Assembly: GCA_046330455.1 (NCBI GenBank)
Contig: JAXLSU010000005.1
Location: 62,001 to 126,000 of the forward strand
Direction: 5' to 3'
Length of the DNA: 64,000 bases
Source of the DNA: CAVQXR01 sp046330455
GTDB taxonomy: Bacteria > Actinomycetota > Thermoleophilia > Gaiellales > Gaiellaceae
Every line of letters starts with the position of its first letter. Position 1 is the stretch's first letter. A program made the translations under genes and the position numbers. Positions 57,112 through 64,000 of this stretch are shown one piece after another. The notes under the pieces were generated by a model. It did no database searches. It worked only from the letters and a program-made list of their open reading frames with translations, and was not told the DNA's origin.

Positions 57112-60084
57112 GTGCGGGTGCCGGCCCGACGTCTCTGGCTCCTGCTGGCGGCATGCCTGGTCGCAGCGTCCGTCGCCACCGGGACGGTTCAGGCTGCGGC
57201 GGGCTTCGCCGGCCCGGTGACGAGCGGCGCCGGCACCGATCCATCCGGATCGAAGCCCGAGAGCAAGCTGTGGTGGAACGACGGCTTCTGGTGGGGGAGC
57301 CTCTGGGACACCGCGAGCGCCCGGTTCGAGATCTTCAAGCTCGACACGTCGACCCAGGCGTGGACGAGTACGGACGTTGCGATCGACACGCGCTCGGGGT
57401 CGCGCGCCGATGCGCTCTGGGACGGCACGACCGGCAAGCTCTACGTCGCCTCGCACATCTACACGCAGAGCCCGTCCTCGGGCAACCCGTCGAACCTGTA
57501 CCGCTACACGTACAACGCCGGCACGGATACGTACACACTCGACGCCGGCTTCCCGGTTGCGATCAACGACCTGTCTCTCGAAACCCTCGTCATCGACAGG
57601 GACTCGACGGGGAAGGTCTGGGCGACCTGGGTGCAGGGAGGCGACGTCTGGGTCAACCGCACGCTCTGTGCCCCGACCTGTGACGACGCCGCATGGGGGA
57701 CGCCGTTCGCGCTGCCCGTCGCGGGCGCCGGGAACGTGAAGAGCGACGACATCTCCTCGGTGATCGCCTTCGCCGGCACGAGCGTCGGCGTCATGTGGAG
57801 CAACCAGAGCGACAAGGCGATGTACTTCTCGCGGCACCTCGACGCGGATCCGGACACGACCTGGGCGGCGACCGAGACCGCTTACTACAGCCCGGGCCAG
57901 AGCCTCGCCGACGACCACATCAACCTCAAGATGCTGTCCGGCGTGGGCGGCCGCGTCTTCGCCGCGACGAAGACCTCGAACAGCTCGGGCGGCCAGCCGC
58001 TCACGGCGCTGCTGACCCGGGACCCGGTCACGGGGACGTGGACGAACGCGACCTTCGGAACCACCACCGACAAGCACACGCGGCCGATCGTGCTGCTCGA
58101 CGACGAGCACGGCGTCGTGCACGTGTTCGCGACGAGCGGAAGCGACGACATCGTCGAGAAGACCTCGGACATCGACTCGATCTCGTTCCCGTCCGGCACG
58201 GGAACCGTCGTGATCGACCAGGGAAGCGGCATCAACAACGCCACCTCGACGAAGCAGAACGTCAACTCGACCACCGGTCTCGTCGTCGTCGCGTCCGGCG
58301 GGGGACGCTACTGGCACCACTGGGACGCGCTCGGCGCGCCGCCGCCGCCGACCGGGCCGGACGCGCAGTTCAGCGGCACGCCGACGGCCGGGGAGGCTCC
58401 GCTGCTCGTCCAGTTCACAGACGAGTCGACCGGCAGCCCGACGAGCTGGGAGTGGGACTTCCAGGACGACGGCATCGTGGACTCGACAGACCAGAACCCG
58501 TCGTTCACCTACACGAGCCCGGGAACGTATGCGGTCGAGCTCACGGTGCGTGACGCGCAGAGCAGAAGCGACACCTTGACGAAGACGAGCTACGTCACCG
58601 TGATCGAGCCCGGCTCGGCCCTCACCTTCGCACCTGACGCCGACAGCTACGTCCGCGCGAGCTCCGTGAGCGAGAACAACGGCACGAAGACGACGCTCCG
58701 CGTGCGGGGCGGCTCGAAGCTGATCAACACCTACCTCAAGTTCACCGTCTCGGGTGTGAGCGGGCCCGTCACCTCGGCGAAGCTCCGGCTCGTCGTCACC
58801 GATCCGAGCTCCTCGGGCGGGATCATCTACCCGACGAGCAACGGCTACGCGGGCAGCGGCACGCCCTGGACGGAGACGGGGCTCACGTGGAGCAACGCAC
58901 CGGCCGAGACCGGAGCGGCGCTCGCCTCGGCGGGGGCCGTGGCGACCGGGGCCGTGGTCGAGCTCGATCTCGGGTCGGCGGTCACCGGCAACGGGACGTA
59001 CAGCTTCCTCCTGAAGAGCTCCGTCAGCGACCTCGTCGACTACTCGAGCCGGCAGGGAGCGAACCCGCCCCAGCTGGTCGTCACGCAGCAGACGGGGCCC
59101 GATGAGACGCCGCCGACCGTGACCCTGCGCACACCGGGAGTCGACGCGACCGGCGTCTCGATGTCGGCCAGCGTGACGGCGACGTTCAGCGAGGAGGTCC
59201 TCGGCGTCGACGGCACGACCTTCACGCTCACCGGGCCGGGAGGCCCGATCGCGGCCACCGTCGGCTACAACCCGTCGACCGACACGGCCACCCTCGATCC
59301 GGACGCCGACCTCCTGCCGCTGACGACGTACACGGCCACGCTGACGGGTGGCCCGGTCGCGATCCGCGACCCGGCCGGGAATCCGCTCGCGACCACGAGT
59401 TGGAGCTTCACGACGGCCGACACCCCACCGCCGCCCTCCGGATCGATCGAGCTCTCCGGTGCGCCGGTCTCGGCCACGATCGCCACGGGCGCGTCGCTCG
59501 TCCTGCCGTCGTGGACACCGTCTCCGGACGACCTCGTTCTCGTCGCGGTCTCCCAGCGCGACGAGAGCCGCGCCGTCTCGGTCGCGGGCAACGGCCTCGC
59601 CTGGACGGAGATCGCGAACGTCGACAACGCGCAGGGCCAGGGAGGAGTCTCGCTCTGGCTCGGCCAGGGACCGAGCCCGACAGCCGGCTCGGTTACCGTC
59701 ACGGTGACCGGCAACACGAAGCCGGTCGCCGTCGTCGCTCAGCGGTTCTCGGGCGTCTCGCCCTCGACCCCGGTCGAGGCGCTCGCCACCGCACCCGGGC
59801 CGGGCGTCGACGACAACGACCTGCTCGCGAGCGTCAGCACCGCGACGCCCGGTGCCCTTGCCGTCGCCGCGGCCTGGCATCGCGGGCAGACCCTCTCGAT
59901 ACCCGCCGGCGAGACGTCGATTCTCGGCAACGTGCTCGCAGGGTCGGGTGGAGACTCGACTCGGGCCTCCCTCTGGTACGAGGGGCCCGTCGCCTCGCCC
60001 GGCCCGACCCAGCTCGGAGCCGCCGACGACCTCAGCGCCGCGGGAGACTGGGCGGCGATCGTGGTCGCGCTCAGGCCGGCCTGA
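57112..60084 (+). CDS. Large secreted multidomain protein (PKD, DNRLRE, Big-type domains)
   Basis: About 990 residues with a signal peptide (LWLLLAACLVAASVATG). Residues 30-405 look like a repeated beta-propeller-type region. At about 416-497 is a PKD domain (SWEWDFQDDGIVD, YAVELTVRD), at 501-661 a DNRLRE-type carbohydrate-binding-like domain (DSYVRASSVSENNGTKTTLRVRGG), at 663-775 an Ig-like Big_5 domain (TATFSEEVLGVDGTTFTL, RDPAGNPL) and then a final 200-residue beta domain. There is no membrane anchor, so it is probably released or cell-surface bound. GTG 57112 is used; TTG 57106 and GTG 57118 are alternatives. Confidence 0.8.
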   Translation: MRVPARRLWLLLAACLVAASVATGTVQAAAGFAGPVTSGAGTDPSGSKPESKLWWNDGFWWGSLWDTASARFEIFKLDTSTQAWTSTDVAIDTRSGSRADALWDGTTGKLYVASHIYTQSPSSGNPSNLYRYTYNAGTDTYTLDAGFPVAINDLSLETLVIDRDSTGKVWATWVQGGDVWVNRTLCAPTCDDAAWGTPFALPVAGAGNVKSDDISSVIAFAGTSVGVMWSNQSDKAMYFSRHLDADPDTTWAATETAYYSPGQSLADDHINLKMLSGVGGRVFAATKTSNSSGGQPLTALLTRDPVTGTWTNATFGTTTDKHTRPIVLLDDEHGVVHVFATSGSDDIVEKTSDIDSISFPSGTGTVVIDQGSGINNATSTKQNVNSTTGLVVVASGGGRYWHHWDALGAPPPPTGPDAQFSGTPTAGEAPLLVQFTDESTGSPTSWEWDFQDDGIVDSTDQNPSFTYTSPGTYAVELTVRDAQSRSDTLTKTSYVTVIEPGSALTFAPDADSYVRASSVSENNGTKTTLRVRGGSKLINTYLKFTVSGVSGPVTSAKLRLVVTDPSSSGGIIYPTSNGYAGSGTPWTETGLTWSNAPAETGAALASAGAVATGAVVELDLGSAVTGNGTYSFLLKSSVSDLVDYSSRQGANPPQLVVTQQTGPDETPPTVTLRTPGVDATGVSMSASVTATFSEEVLGVDGTTFTLTGPGGPIAATVGYNPSTDTATLDPDADLLPLTTYTATLTGGPVAIRDPAGNPLATTSWSFTTADTPPPPSGSIELSGAPVSATIATGASLVLPSWTPSPDDLVLVAVSQRDESRAVSVAGNGLAWTEIANVDNAQGQGGVSLWLGQGPSPTAGSVTVTVTGNTKPVAVVAQRFSGVSPSTPVEALATAPGPGVDDNDLLASVSTATPGALAVAAAWHRGQTLSIPAGETSILGNVLAGSGGDSTRASLWYEGPVASPGPTQLGAADDLSAAGDWAAIVVALRPA

Positions 60085-60120
60085 GCCTGCGCGCCGGCCC
60101 TGCGCCCCTGCTCCGCCCGA

Positions 60121-60633
60121 TCAGGAAGCGCTCTGCAGCGCGTCTGCGATCTCCGTGGCCCAGGTGCGGATCTCATCCCAGTCGCGGAAGTCGCCCTCGA
60201 GGCCCCGGAACACCGTCAGGGCGGCGCGCTGGGCGAACGGGAGATCCTGCTTCTCGAGCTTCCCGGCGAGCATCCGATGCCCACGGGCTCCCGTGGCGCG
60301 CATGAGCTCGGGGAGATCGACGGGGTCTGCGCCCATCGCCCTGACCAGCTTCCGTGAAGGGTCACCGACCGGCCCGCTCGAGAACAGCCATACAGGCCGG
60401 CCGGCGAGCGCAGCACCCGAACGCTCGACCAGGGCCTTCGCCGGCTCGAGCCAGTGACCACCGTAGACAGCGCTGCCGAGCACGACGGCGTCGTAGCCGT
60501 CGACGCCGGTGACGTCCTCGGGCGCTGTCATGTCCACGTCGATGCCCTGCCCGGCAAGGACGTCGGCGATCGCCCGGGCGATCTCGTCCGTCGCTCCGTG
60601 GGTGGTCGCCGCGGTCACGAGAACCCTCGTCAT
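60121..60633 (-). CDS. Flavodoxin domain protein
   Basis: A 170-residue flavodoxin fold. RVLVTAATTHGATDEIARAIADVL is the FMN phosphate-binding loop, YDAVVLGSAVYGGHWLEPAKALVE the second contact, and WLFSSGPVGDPSRK the third. It resembles the HemG/protoporphyrinogen-oxidase-type flavodoxins, but an electron-transfer role is equally possible. Its start is close to a truncated hydrolase remnant on the other strand. Confidence 0.87.
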   Translation of the reverse strand: MTRVLVTAATTHGATDEIARAIADVLAGQGIDVDMTAPEDVTGVDGYDAVVLGSAVYGGHWLEPAKALVERSGAALAGRPVWLFSSGPVGDPSRKLVRAMGADPVDLPELMRATGARGHRMLAGKLEKQDLPFAQRAALTVFRGLEGDFRDWDEIRTWATEIADALQSAS

Positions 60634-60650
60634 GTGCGCTCTGCGAGGAG

Positions 60651-61217
60651 GCTACTCGCTCTCGAGGGTACGCTCGGGACCGTGGCCACGACGTCGCACT
60701 CCAGCTCGCGGCCCGCGGCCGGGCGTCCTCGGTGGTCGCGCTCGCCCCGGCGGGCGGCTGGGCCGTCGGCGATGAGTCCTACCGCGACACGCTGCGCCTC
60801 CAGCTGGAGCTGCTCGAGCTCGTGGCCGCGGCGGCGCGTCATGCGGAGGCGATCCTCGCCGCTCCTGAAGGCCGCCGCCGCGCGACGCAGTACACGGTGA
60901 CGAGCGTCGAGCACATCCCGGTCGACCTGCTCGCCCACCAGCTCGCGGGCGTGGCCTCGTGTGTGACAGGCGGCGCGTTGATCGACCATGCGCCGGTCGC
61001 GGGCTGGAGCCTCGATGCGGAGCGGATCACCTGCCCTGTACGCGTCGTCTGGAGAACCGCCGACCGGCTCCTGCCGTGGCCGGCCGCCGCCGCCCGCTTC
61101 CATGACGAGTGGCTGCCGGCCGCCGAGTGGGTCGAGCTTGAGGGTGTGGGGCACCGCCCCCAGCTGGACGCGCCCCTCGAGACAGCCCAGCTGATCCTCG
61201 GCTTCACCTCCGGCTGA
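60651..61217 (+). pseudogene. 5'-truncated alpha/beta hydrolase remnant
   Basis: The frame encodes only the C-terminal two-thirds of an alpha/beta hydrolase: ALQLAARGRASSVVALAPAGGW (strand after the nucleophile elbow), VRVVWRTADRLLPW with the catalytic Asp, and ELEGVGHRPQLDAPLETAQLIL with the catalytic His. The preceding residues read RDRGHDVALQ, as if the G-x-S-x-G elbow had been deleted, and everything earlier is replaced by the divergent flavodoxin gene. Without the serine it cannot be active. GTG 60732 could start a residual ORF. Confidence 0.7.
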
Positions 61218-61257
61218 CGGGCGTTATCGTTTCGCCGACCCGACCGGAGGAGGCGAC

Positions 61258-62442
61258 GTGGAGACCGATCAGCTGGAGGGCGAGGCCCGGGCTCTCGGCG
61301 TGACGAGCGCGAACTGGCTCGACGCGCCGTACAACCGTCTCGGCTTTCGCCGGGTTGCGAACCTCGTCCGCACGGCGACGATCTCGCGCGGCCCCGGGCC
61401 GGCGCACGAGCTGCCTCGTGCCGAGCACGACCTCGGCGGCCTGCGATTCGAGCACGACGGCCGGTCGCGCGACCTCACGACGATGCTCGAGGAGACGTAC
61501 ACGGACGGGTTCGTCGTCATCCAGGACGGGAGCATCGTCTACGAGCGGTACTTCAACGGGATGCAGCCGTCGGAGACGCACCTGCTCATGTCCGTCTCGA
61601 AGTCGGTGAACGCGACCCTCTGCGGTGTGCTCACCGGCCAGGGCGCGCTGACGCCGGACGACCTCGTTCCCGACCACGTCGCCGAGCTGCGCGGAACGGC
61701 CTGGGACGGCTGTACGGTCCAGCACCTGCTCGACATGCGCGCCGGCGTCGCCTGGGACTTCGAGCTCGACGAGTACACGATCCTCGACGTCTCCGCCTAC
61801 CGCGAGCACGAGCGGACGGACATTCCGGCGGACACGGCGACGTGGATTCGGACGATCGGCGCGAGCCCCCCGCACGGGGGCTCGTTCGTCTACAACTCGC
61901 TCGCCCACGACGTGCTCGGCTGGGTGCTCGAGCGCGCCGGCGGTGCGCCGCTCCCCGAGCTGTTCTCGAGCTGCCTCTGGGTCCCGCTCGGCGCCGAGCA
62001 CGATGCGCAGATCATGCTCGATCGGAGCGGGTTCCCGATCGTCGAGGGCGGGATCTGCGCGACGTTGCGCGACCTCGCCCGGTTCGGGCTCATGTGGCTC
62101 CAGGGTGGATCGCTCGGCGGCAGGCAGATCGTGCCGGCGGCGTGGACCGGCCGGCTGCTCGCACGCGACCAGGAGCTGATCGACGCCTACGGCGGCGAGA
62201 ACGAGCTCGGAGGCCCGACGGCCGAGGCCTTCTACCACGACAACTGGTGGGTCTGGGACGCAGAGCGTGGCATCCATGCCGCCGTCGGCATGAACGGCCA
62301 GAGCGTCTTCGTGCATCACCCGTCGAACACGGTCATCGCGAAGCTCTCGACCTTCCCGGACGCGCTCGACACCGACCGCTTCGCGCTGCACCACGCAGGC
62401 ATGGCGGCGCTCTGCGAGTCGCTCTCGGCCGGCCGGAGCTGA
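61258..62442 (+). CDS. Beta-lactamase-fold serine hydrolase (class C/NylB-like)
   Basis: A 394-residue protein of the beta-lactamase/transpeptidase family. LLMSVSKSVNATLCGVL holds the SxxK nucleophile motif, SFVYNSLAHDVLGWVLE the YxN motif, and GGICATLRDLARFGLMWLQGG is the usual later segment. No signal peptide, so it is cytoplasmic, in line with 6-aminohexanoate-dimer hydrolases and esterases rather than penicillin-binding proteins. GTG 61258 follows GGAGGAGGCGAC, a strong ribosome binding site. The stop overlaps the next ATG. Confidence 0.87.
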   Translation: METDQLEGEARALGVTSANWLDAPYNRLGFRRVANLVRTATISRGPGPAHELPRAEHDLGGLRFEHDGRSRDLTTMLEETYTDGFVVIQDGSIVYERYFNGMQPSETHLLMSVSKSVNATLCGVLTGQGALTPDDLVPDHVAELRGTAWDGCTVQHLLDMRAGVAWDFELDEYTILDVSAYREHERTDIPADTATWIRTIGASPPHGGSFVYNSLAHDVLGWVLERAGGAPLPELFSSCLWVPLGAEHDAQIMLDRSGFPIVEGGICATLRDLARFGLMWLQGGSLGGRQIVPAAWTGRLLARDQELIDAYGGENELGGPTAEAFYHDNWWVWDAERGIHAAVGMNGQSVFVHHPSNTVIAKLSTFPDALDTDRFALHHAGMAALCESLSAGRS

Positions 62443-63206
62443 TGACCGGCCGAACAGCGGTGATGGCGATGCTCGCCGGCCTGCTCGCCGCCTGCGGCGG
62501 ATCAGCGGCCGGAGCACCGGAGCTCGACGGGGCCTGGCGGCTCGAGGCCGGCAGCCACGGGGATCGTACGGTGCCGATCGTCGAGGGAAGTCCGATCACG
62601 CTGACCGTGGCCGGGAAGACGATCGAGGGCACGGCCGCCTGCAACGGCTACGGGGGAACGATCGAACAGGATGGGACGAGCGTCCGCGTGGTGGTTGCGT
62701 CGATGACGGAGATGGCGTGCGCGGAGCCGGTGATGGCGTCCGAGGCCGCGTACGTGGACGCGCTGGCGGACGTCACGACGGCGGCCCGGGACGGCGGCCG
62801 GCTCGTCCTGAGCGGCGCCGGTGTCGAGCTCGAGCTCACCCTGCTACCGCCGGTCCCGACCGCGGAGCTGGTCGGCACCACCTGGACGCTCGCCTCGCTG
62901 ATCGAGGGCGAGACGGTGTCGTCTGTGACGGGTGAGCCGGCAACGCTCCGGCTCGACGACGACGGCACGATCACGGGGTCGACCGGCTGTCGCTCGTTCT
63001 CGGGCACCTACCGGGTGAGCGGCGACGAGGTGCAGATCACCGCCCTCTCGACCGGTCCGGAGACGTGCCCCGACGAGCTGGCCGCCCAGGACACCCACGT
63101 GCTCGACGTCCTCGGTGACGGGTTCACCGCGCAGATCGACGGCAACCGCTTGACGGTGTCGCACGGCCCGTCGGGCCTCGGCTATCTCGGCGACGACGGT
63201 CAGTAA
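62442..63206 (+). CDS. Lipoprotein with two META domains
   Basis: A 254-residue exported protein. The short signal ends in the lipobox GLLAAC. Two META/HslJ-type domains follow: ELDGAWRLEAG with GTAACNGYGG (residues about 25-130) and ELVGTTWTLASL with GSTGCRSFSGTYRV (about 135-250). META domains occur in stress-related envelope proteins; function unknown. ATG 62442 overlaps the hydrolase stop. Its 3' end overlaps the convergent enolase-superfamily gene by 7 bases. Confidence 0.85.
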   Translation: MTGRTAVMAMLAGLLAACGGSAAGAPELDGAWRLEAGSHGDRTVPIVEGSPITLTVAGKTIEGTAACNGYGGTIEQDGTSVRVVVASMTEMACAEPVMASEAAYVDALADVTTAARDGGRLVLSGAGVELELTLLPPVPTAELVGTTWTLASLIEGETVSSVTGEPATLRLDDDGTITGSTGCRSFSGTYRVSGDEVQITALSTGPETCPDELAAQDTHVLDVLGDGFTAQIDGNRLTVSHGPSGLGYLGDDGQ

Positions 63207-64000
63207 CGGGGTAGCGCGGGCCCGGCGTAGAAGTCGTACGCGCCCTCGCGTGCGAAGCGCTCCGTGCAGCGGGCGAGCGCCGCCTCGTCGAGCTCGACCC
63301 CGAGCCCCGGCCCGTCCGGAACCGCCACGACGCCGCGCCCGGGCCGGAACGGGCCGCCGGCGATGACGTCGTCCGCGGTCCAGCGCAGCAGCGACTGGCT
63401 GGGCCTGGCGAGGTAGGGCGTCGCTGCGACGACGTGCAGGTAGGCGGCCGTCGCGATCCCGAGATCGCCGCTGTAGAACCAGAAGCCGACGCCCGCCGCC
63501 TCGCAGTCGCCGATGAGCCTGCGCGTGCCCGTGATCCCGCCGCAGAAGCCGAGGCCGATGACGATCGTGTCGGGAGCACCGAGCCTCGCCGCCGACTCCA
63601 CGTCGGGCGTGTGGGCCGAGAACGGGATCGCGGTCGAGCGCCGGAGCTCGGCCATCTCGCCGAACGAGCCGACCGGCTCCTCGACGTTCTCGATCCCGAA
63701 GGGCTCGAGGAGCGAGAGGGCCGATCGTGCGGTGTCGAGCCGCCAGCCCATGTTGGCGTCGAGGCGGAGTGTCAGGTCGGGACCGATCGCGGCCCTGATC
63801 TCGCGGGCGAGCACGACGTCCTCCTCGACCGGCCGCACGGCGACCTTTCCCTCGAAGGCCGGCGAACCGTGCTCCTCGACCATGCGGGCGCAGTACGCGG
63901 CGACCTCCGCGGGCGTCTGCTCCCGGCCGTCCCGGTAGGCGAAGTACTCCGTGAACGGGGCCTCGGTCCGGCACTGTGGCCCGAGCAGCGCGTGGAGCGG
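63200..64000 (-). CDS. Enolase-superfamily enzyme (glucarate dehydratase-like), 5' end outside window
   Basis: The frame is open to the window edge, so the N-terminal part is missing. Visible barrel motifs are FEGKVAVRP (catalytic lysine region), LRLDANMGWRLDTA, NVEEPVGSF and SAHTPDV (metal ligands or their equivalents), then TIVIGLGFCGGITGTRRLIGDCEAAG and FYSGDLGIATAAYLH. The overall order resembles MR/glucarate-dehydratase-type acid-sugar dehydratases. The edge residues PLHALLGPQ match the family helix just before the barrel. Substrate unknown; a second, distinct member lies at 34812-35927. Confidence 0.85.
   Translation of the reverse strand, partial: PLHALLGPQCRTEAPFTEYFAYRDGREQTPAEVAAYCARMVEEHGSPAFEGKVAVRPVEEDVVLAREIRAAIGPDLTLRLDANMGWRLDTARSALSLLEPFGIENVEEPVGSFGEMAELRRSTAIPFSAHTPDVESAARLGAPDTIVIGLGFCGGITGTRRLIGDCEAAGVGFWFYSGDLGIATAAYLHVVAATPYLARPSQSLLRWTADDVIAGGPFRPGRGVVAVPDGPGLGVELDEAALARCTERFAREGAYDFYAGPALPRY

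Noticed and set aside
57094..59880. 928-residue antisense frame over the secreted multidomain protein
   Set aside because: The composition is Arg/Gly/Asp-rich with no conserved motif, while the opposite strand has a signal peptide and recognisable PKD and Ig-like domains.
1..64000. tRNA or rRNA genes
   Set aside because: No T-arm-like GGTTCGAATCC pattern with matching acceptor stems and no rRNA core sequence was noticed; a dedicated scan (tRNAscan-SE, Infernal) would be decisive.
1..64000. Insertion sequences, integrases or prophage genes
   Set aside because: No transposase, recombinase or structural phage motif was found in any frame; the dispersed repeats are short and non-coding.

Overview
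This is a very GC-rich bacterial chromosome segment with frequent GTG/TTG starts and tight ATGA/GTGA gene overlaps. The housekeeping order (YceD-rpmF-plsX-acpP-rnc-smc-ftsY, then ffh-rpsP-khpA-rimM-trmD-lepB-rplS-rnhB-yraN, later comM-dprA), respiratory narGHJI, ferredoxin-dependent 2-oxoacid oxidoreductase and Tat-/lipoprotein-exported solute-binding protein fit an Actinobacteriota genome. The class Thermoleophilia (Gaiellales-like) is my best guess. That placement is inference from gene order and protein style, not a computed phylogeny.

Layout. 1-14.3 kb: translation, envelope-lipid, chromosome and secretion housekeeping genes on the + strand, interrupted by dispersed repeats and by a redox flavoprotein with a divergent XRE-cupin regulator (7.0-8.9 kb). 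14.4-23.7 kb: exported and membrane proteins, namely a putative metalloprotease, a three-gene cupredoxin/multicopper-oxidase operon, an MMPL transporter, a repeat-filled gap and a cytochrome c lipoprotein. 23.9-30.5 kb: nitroreductase, comM-dprA and korAB. 30.5-42.8 kb: twelve minus-strand genes, mostly overlapping or closely spaced. From upstream to downstream these are a peptide-type ABC transporter, a small ORF, a formaldehyde-activating-enzyme homologue, an enolase-superfamily acid-sugar dehydratase-like enzyme, a class III-type alcohol dehydrogenase, inorganic pyrophosphatase, an amidohydrolase, a cysteine-dioxygenase-like cupin and a PLP lyase. 43-51.8 kb: a GH15 glycosidase, a strong terminator and narGHJI. 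51.8-64 kb: a TetR-controlled cupin/RidA pair, an FHA membrane protein next to a secreted legumain/caspase-like protein, a large multidomain surface protein, a flavodoxin, a broken alpha/beta hydrolase, a beta-lactamase-fold hydrolase, a META-domain lipoprotein and a partial enolase-superfamily gene running off the end.

Points deserving attention. (1) Two unrelated families of dispersed intergenic repeats sit between housekeeping genes, and some copies supply the stop codon of a neighbouring gene. (2) Three genes have reading-frame anomalies: rnc has no ATG/GTG/TTG upstream of its catalytic motif, smc appears to lack one base inside its first conserved motif, and ridA appears to lack one G in a G-run. 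(3) A formaldehyde-activating-enzyme homologue is coupled to a dipeptide-type ABC operon. (4) A secreted clan-CD-like (legumain-type) protein is encoded beside an FHA/Thr-rich membrane protein. No tRNA, rRNA, CRISPR array, insertion sequence or phage gene was recognised.
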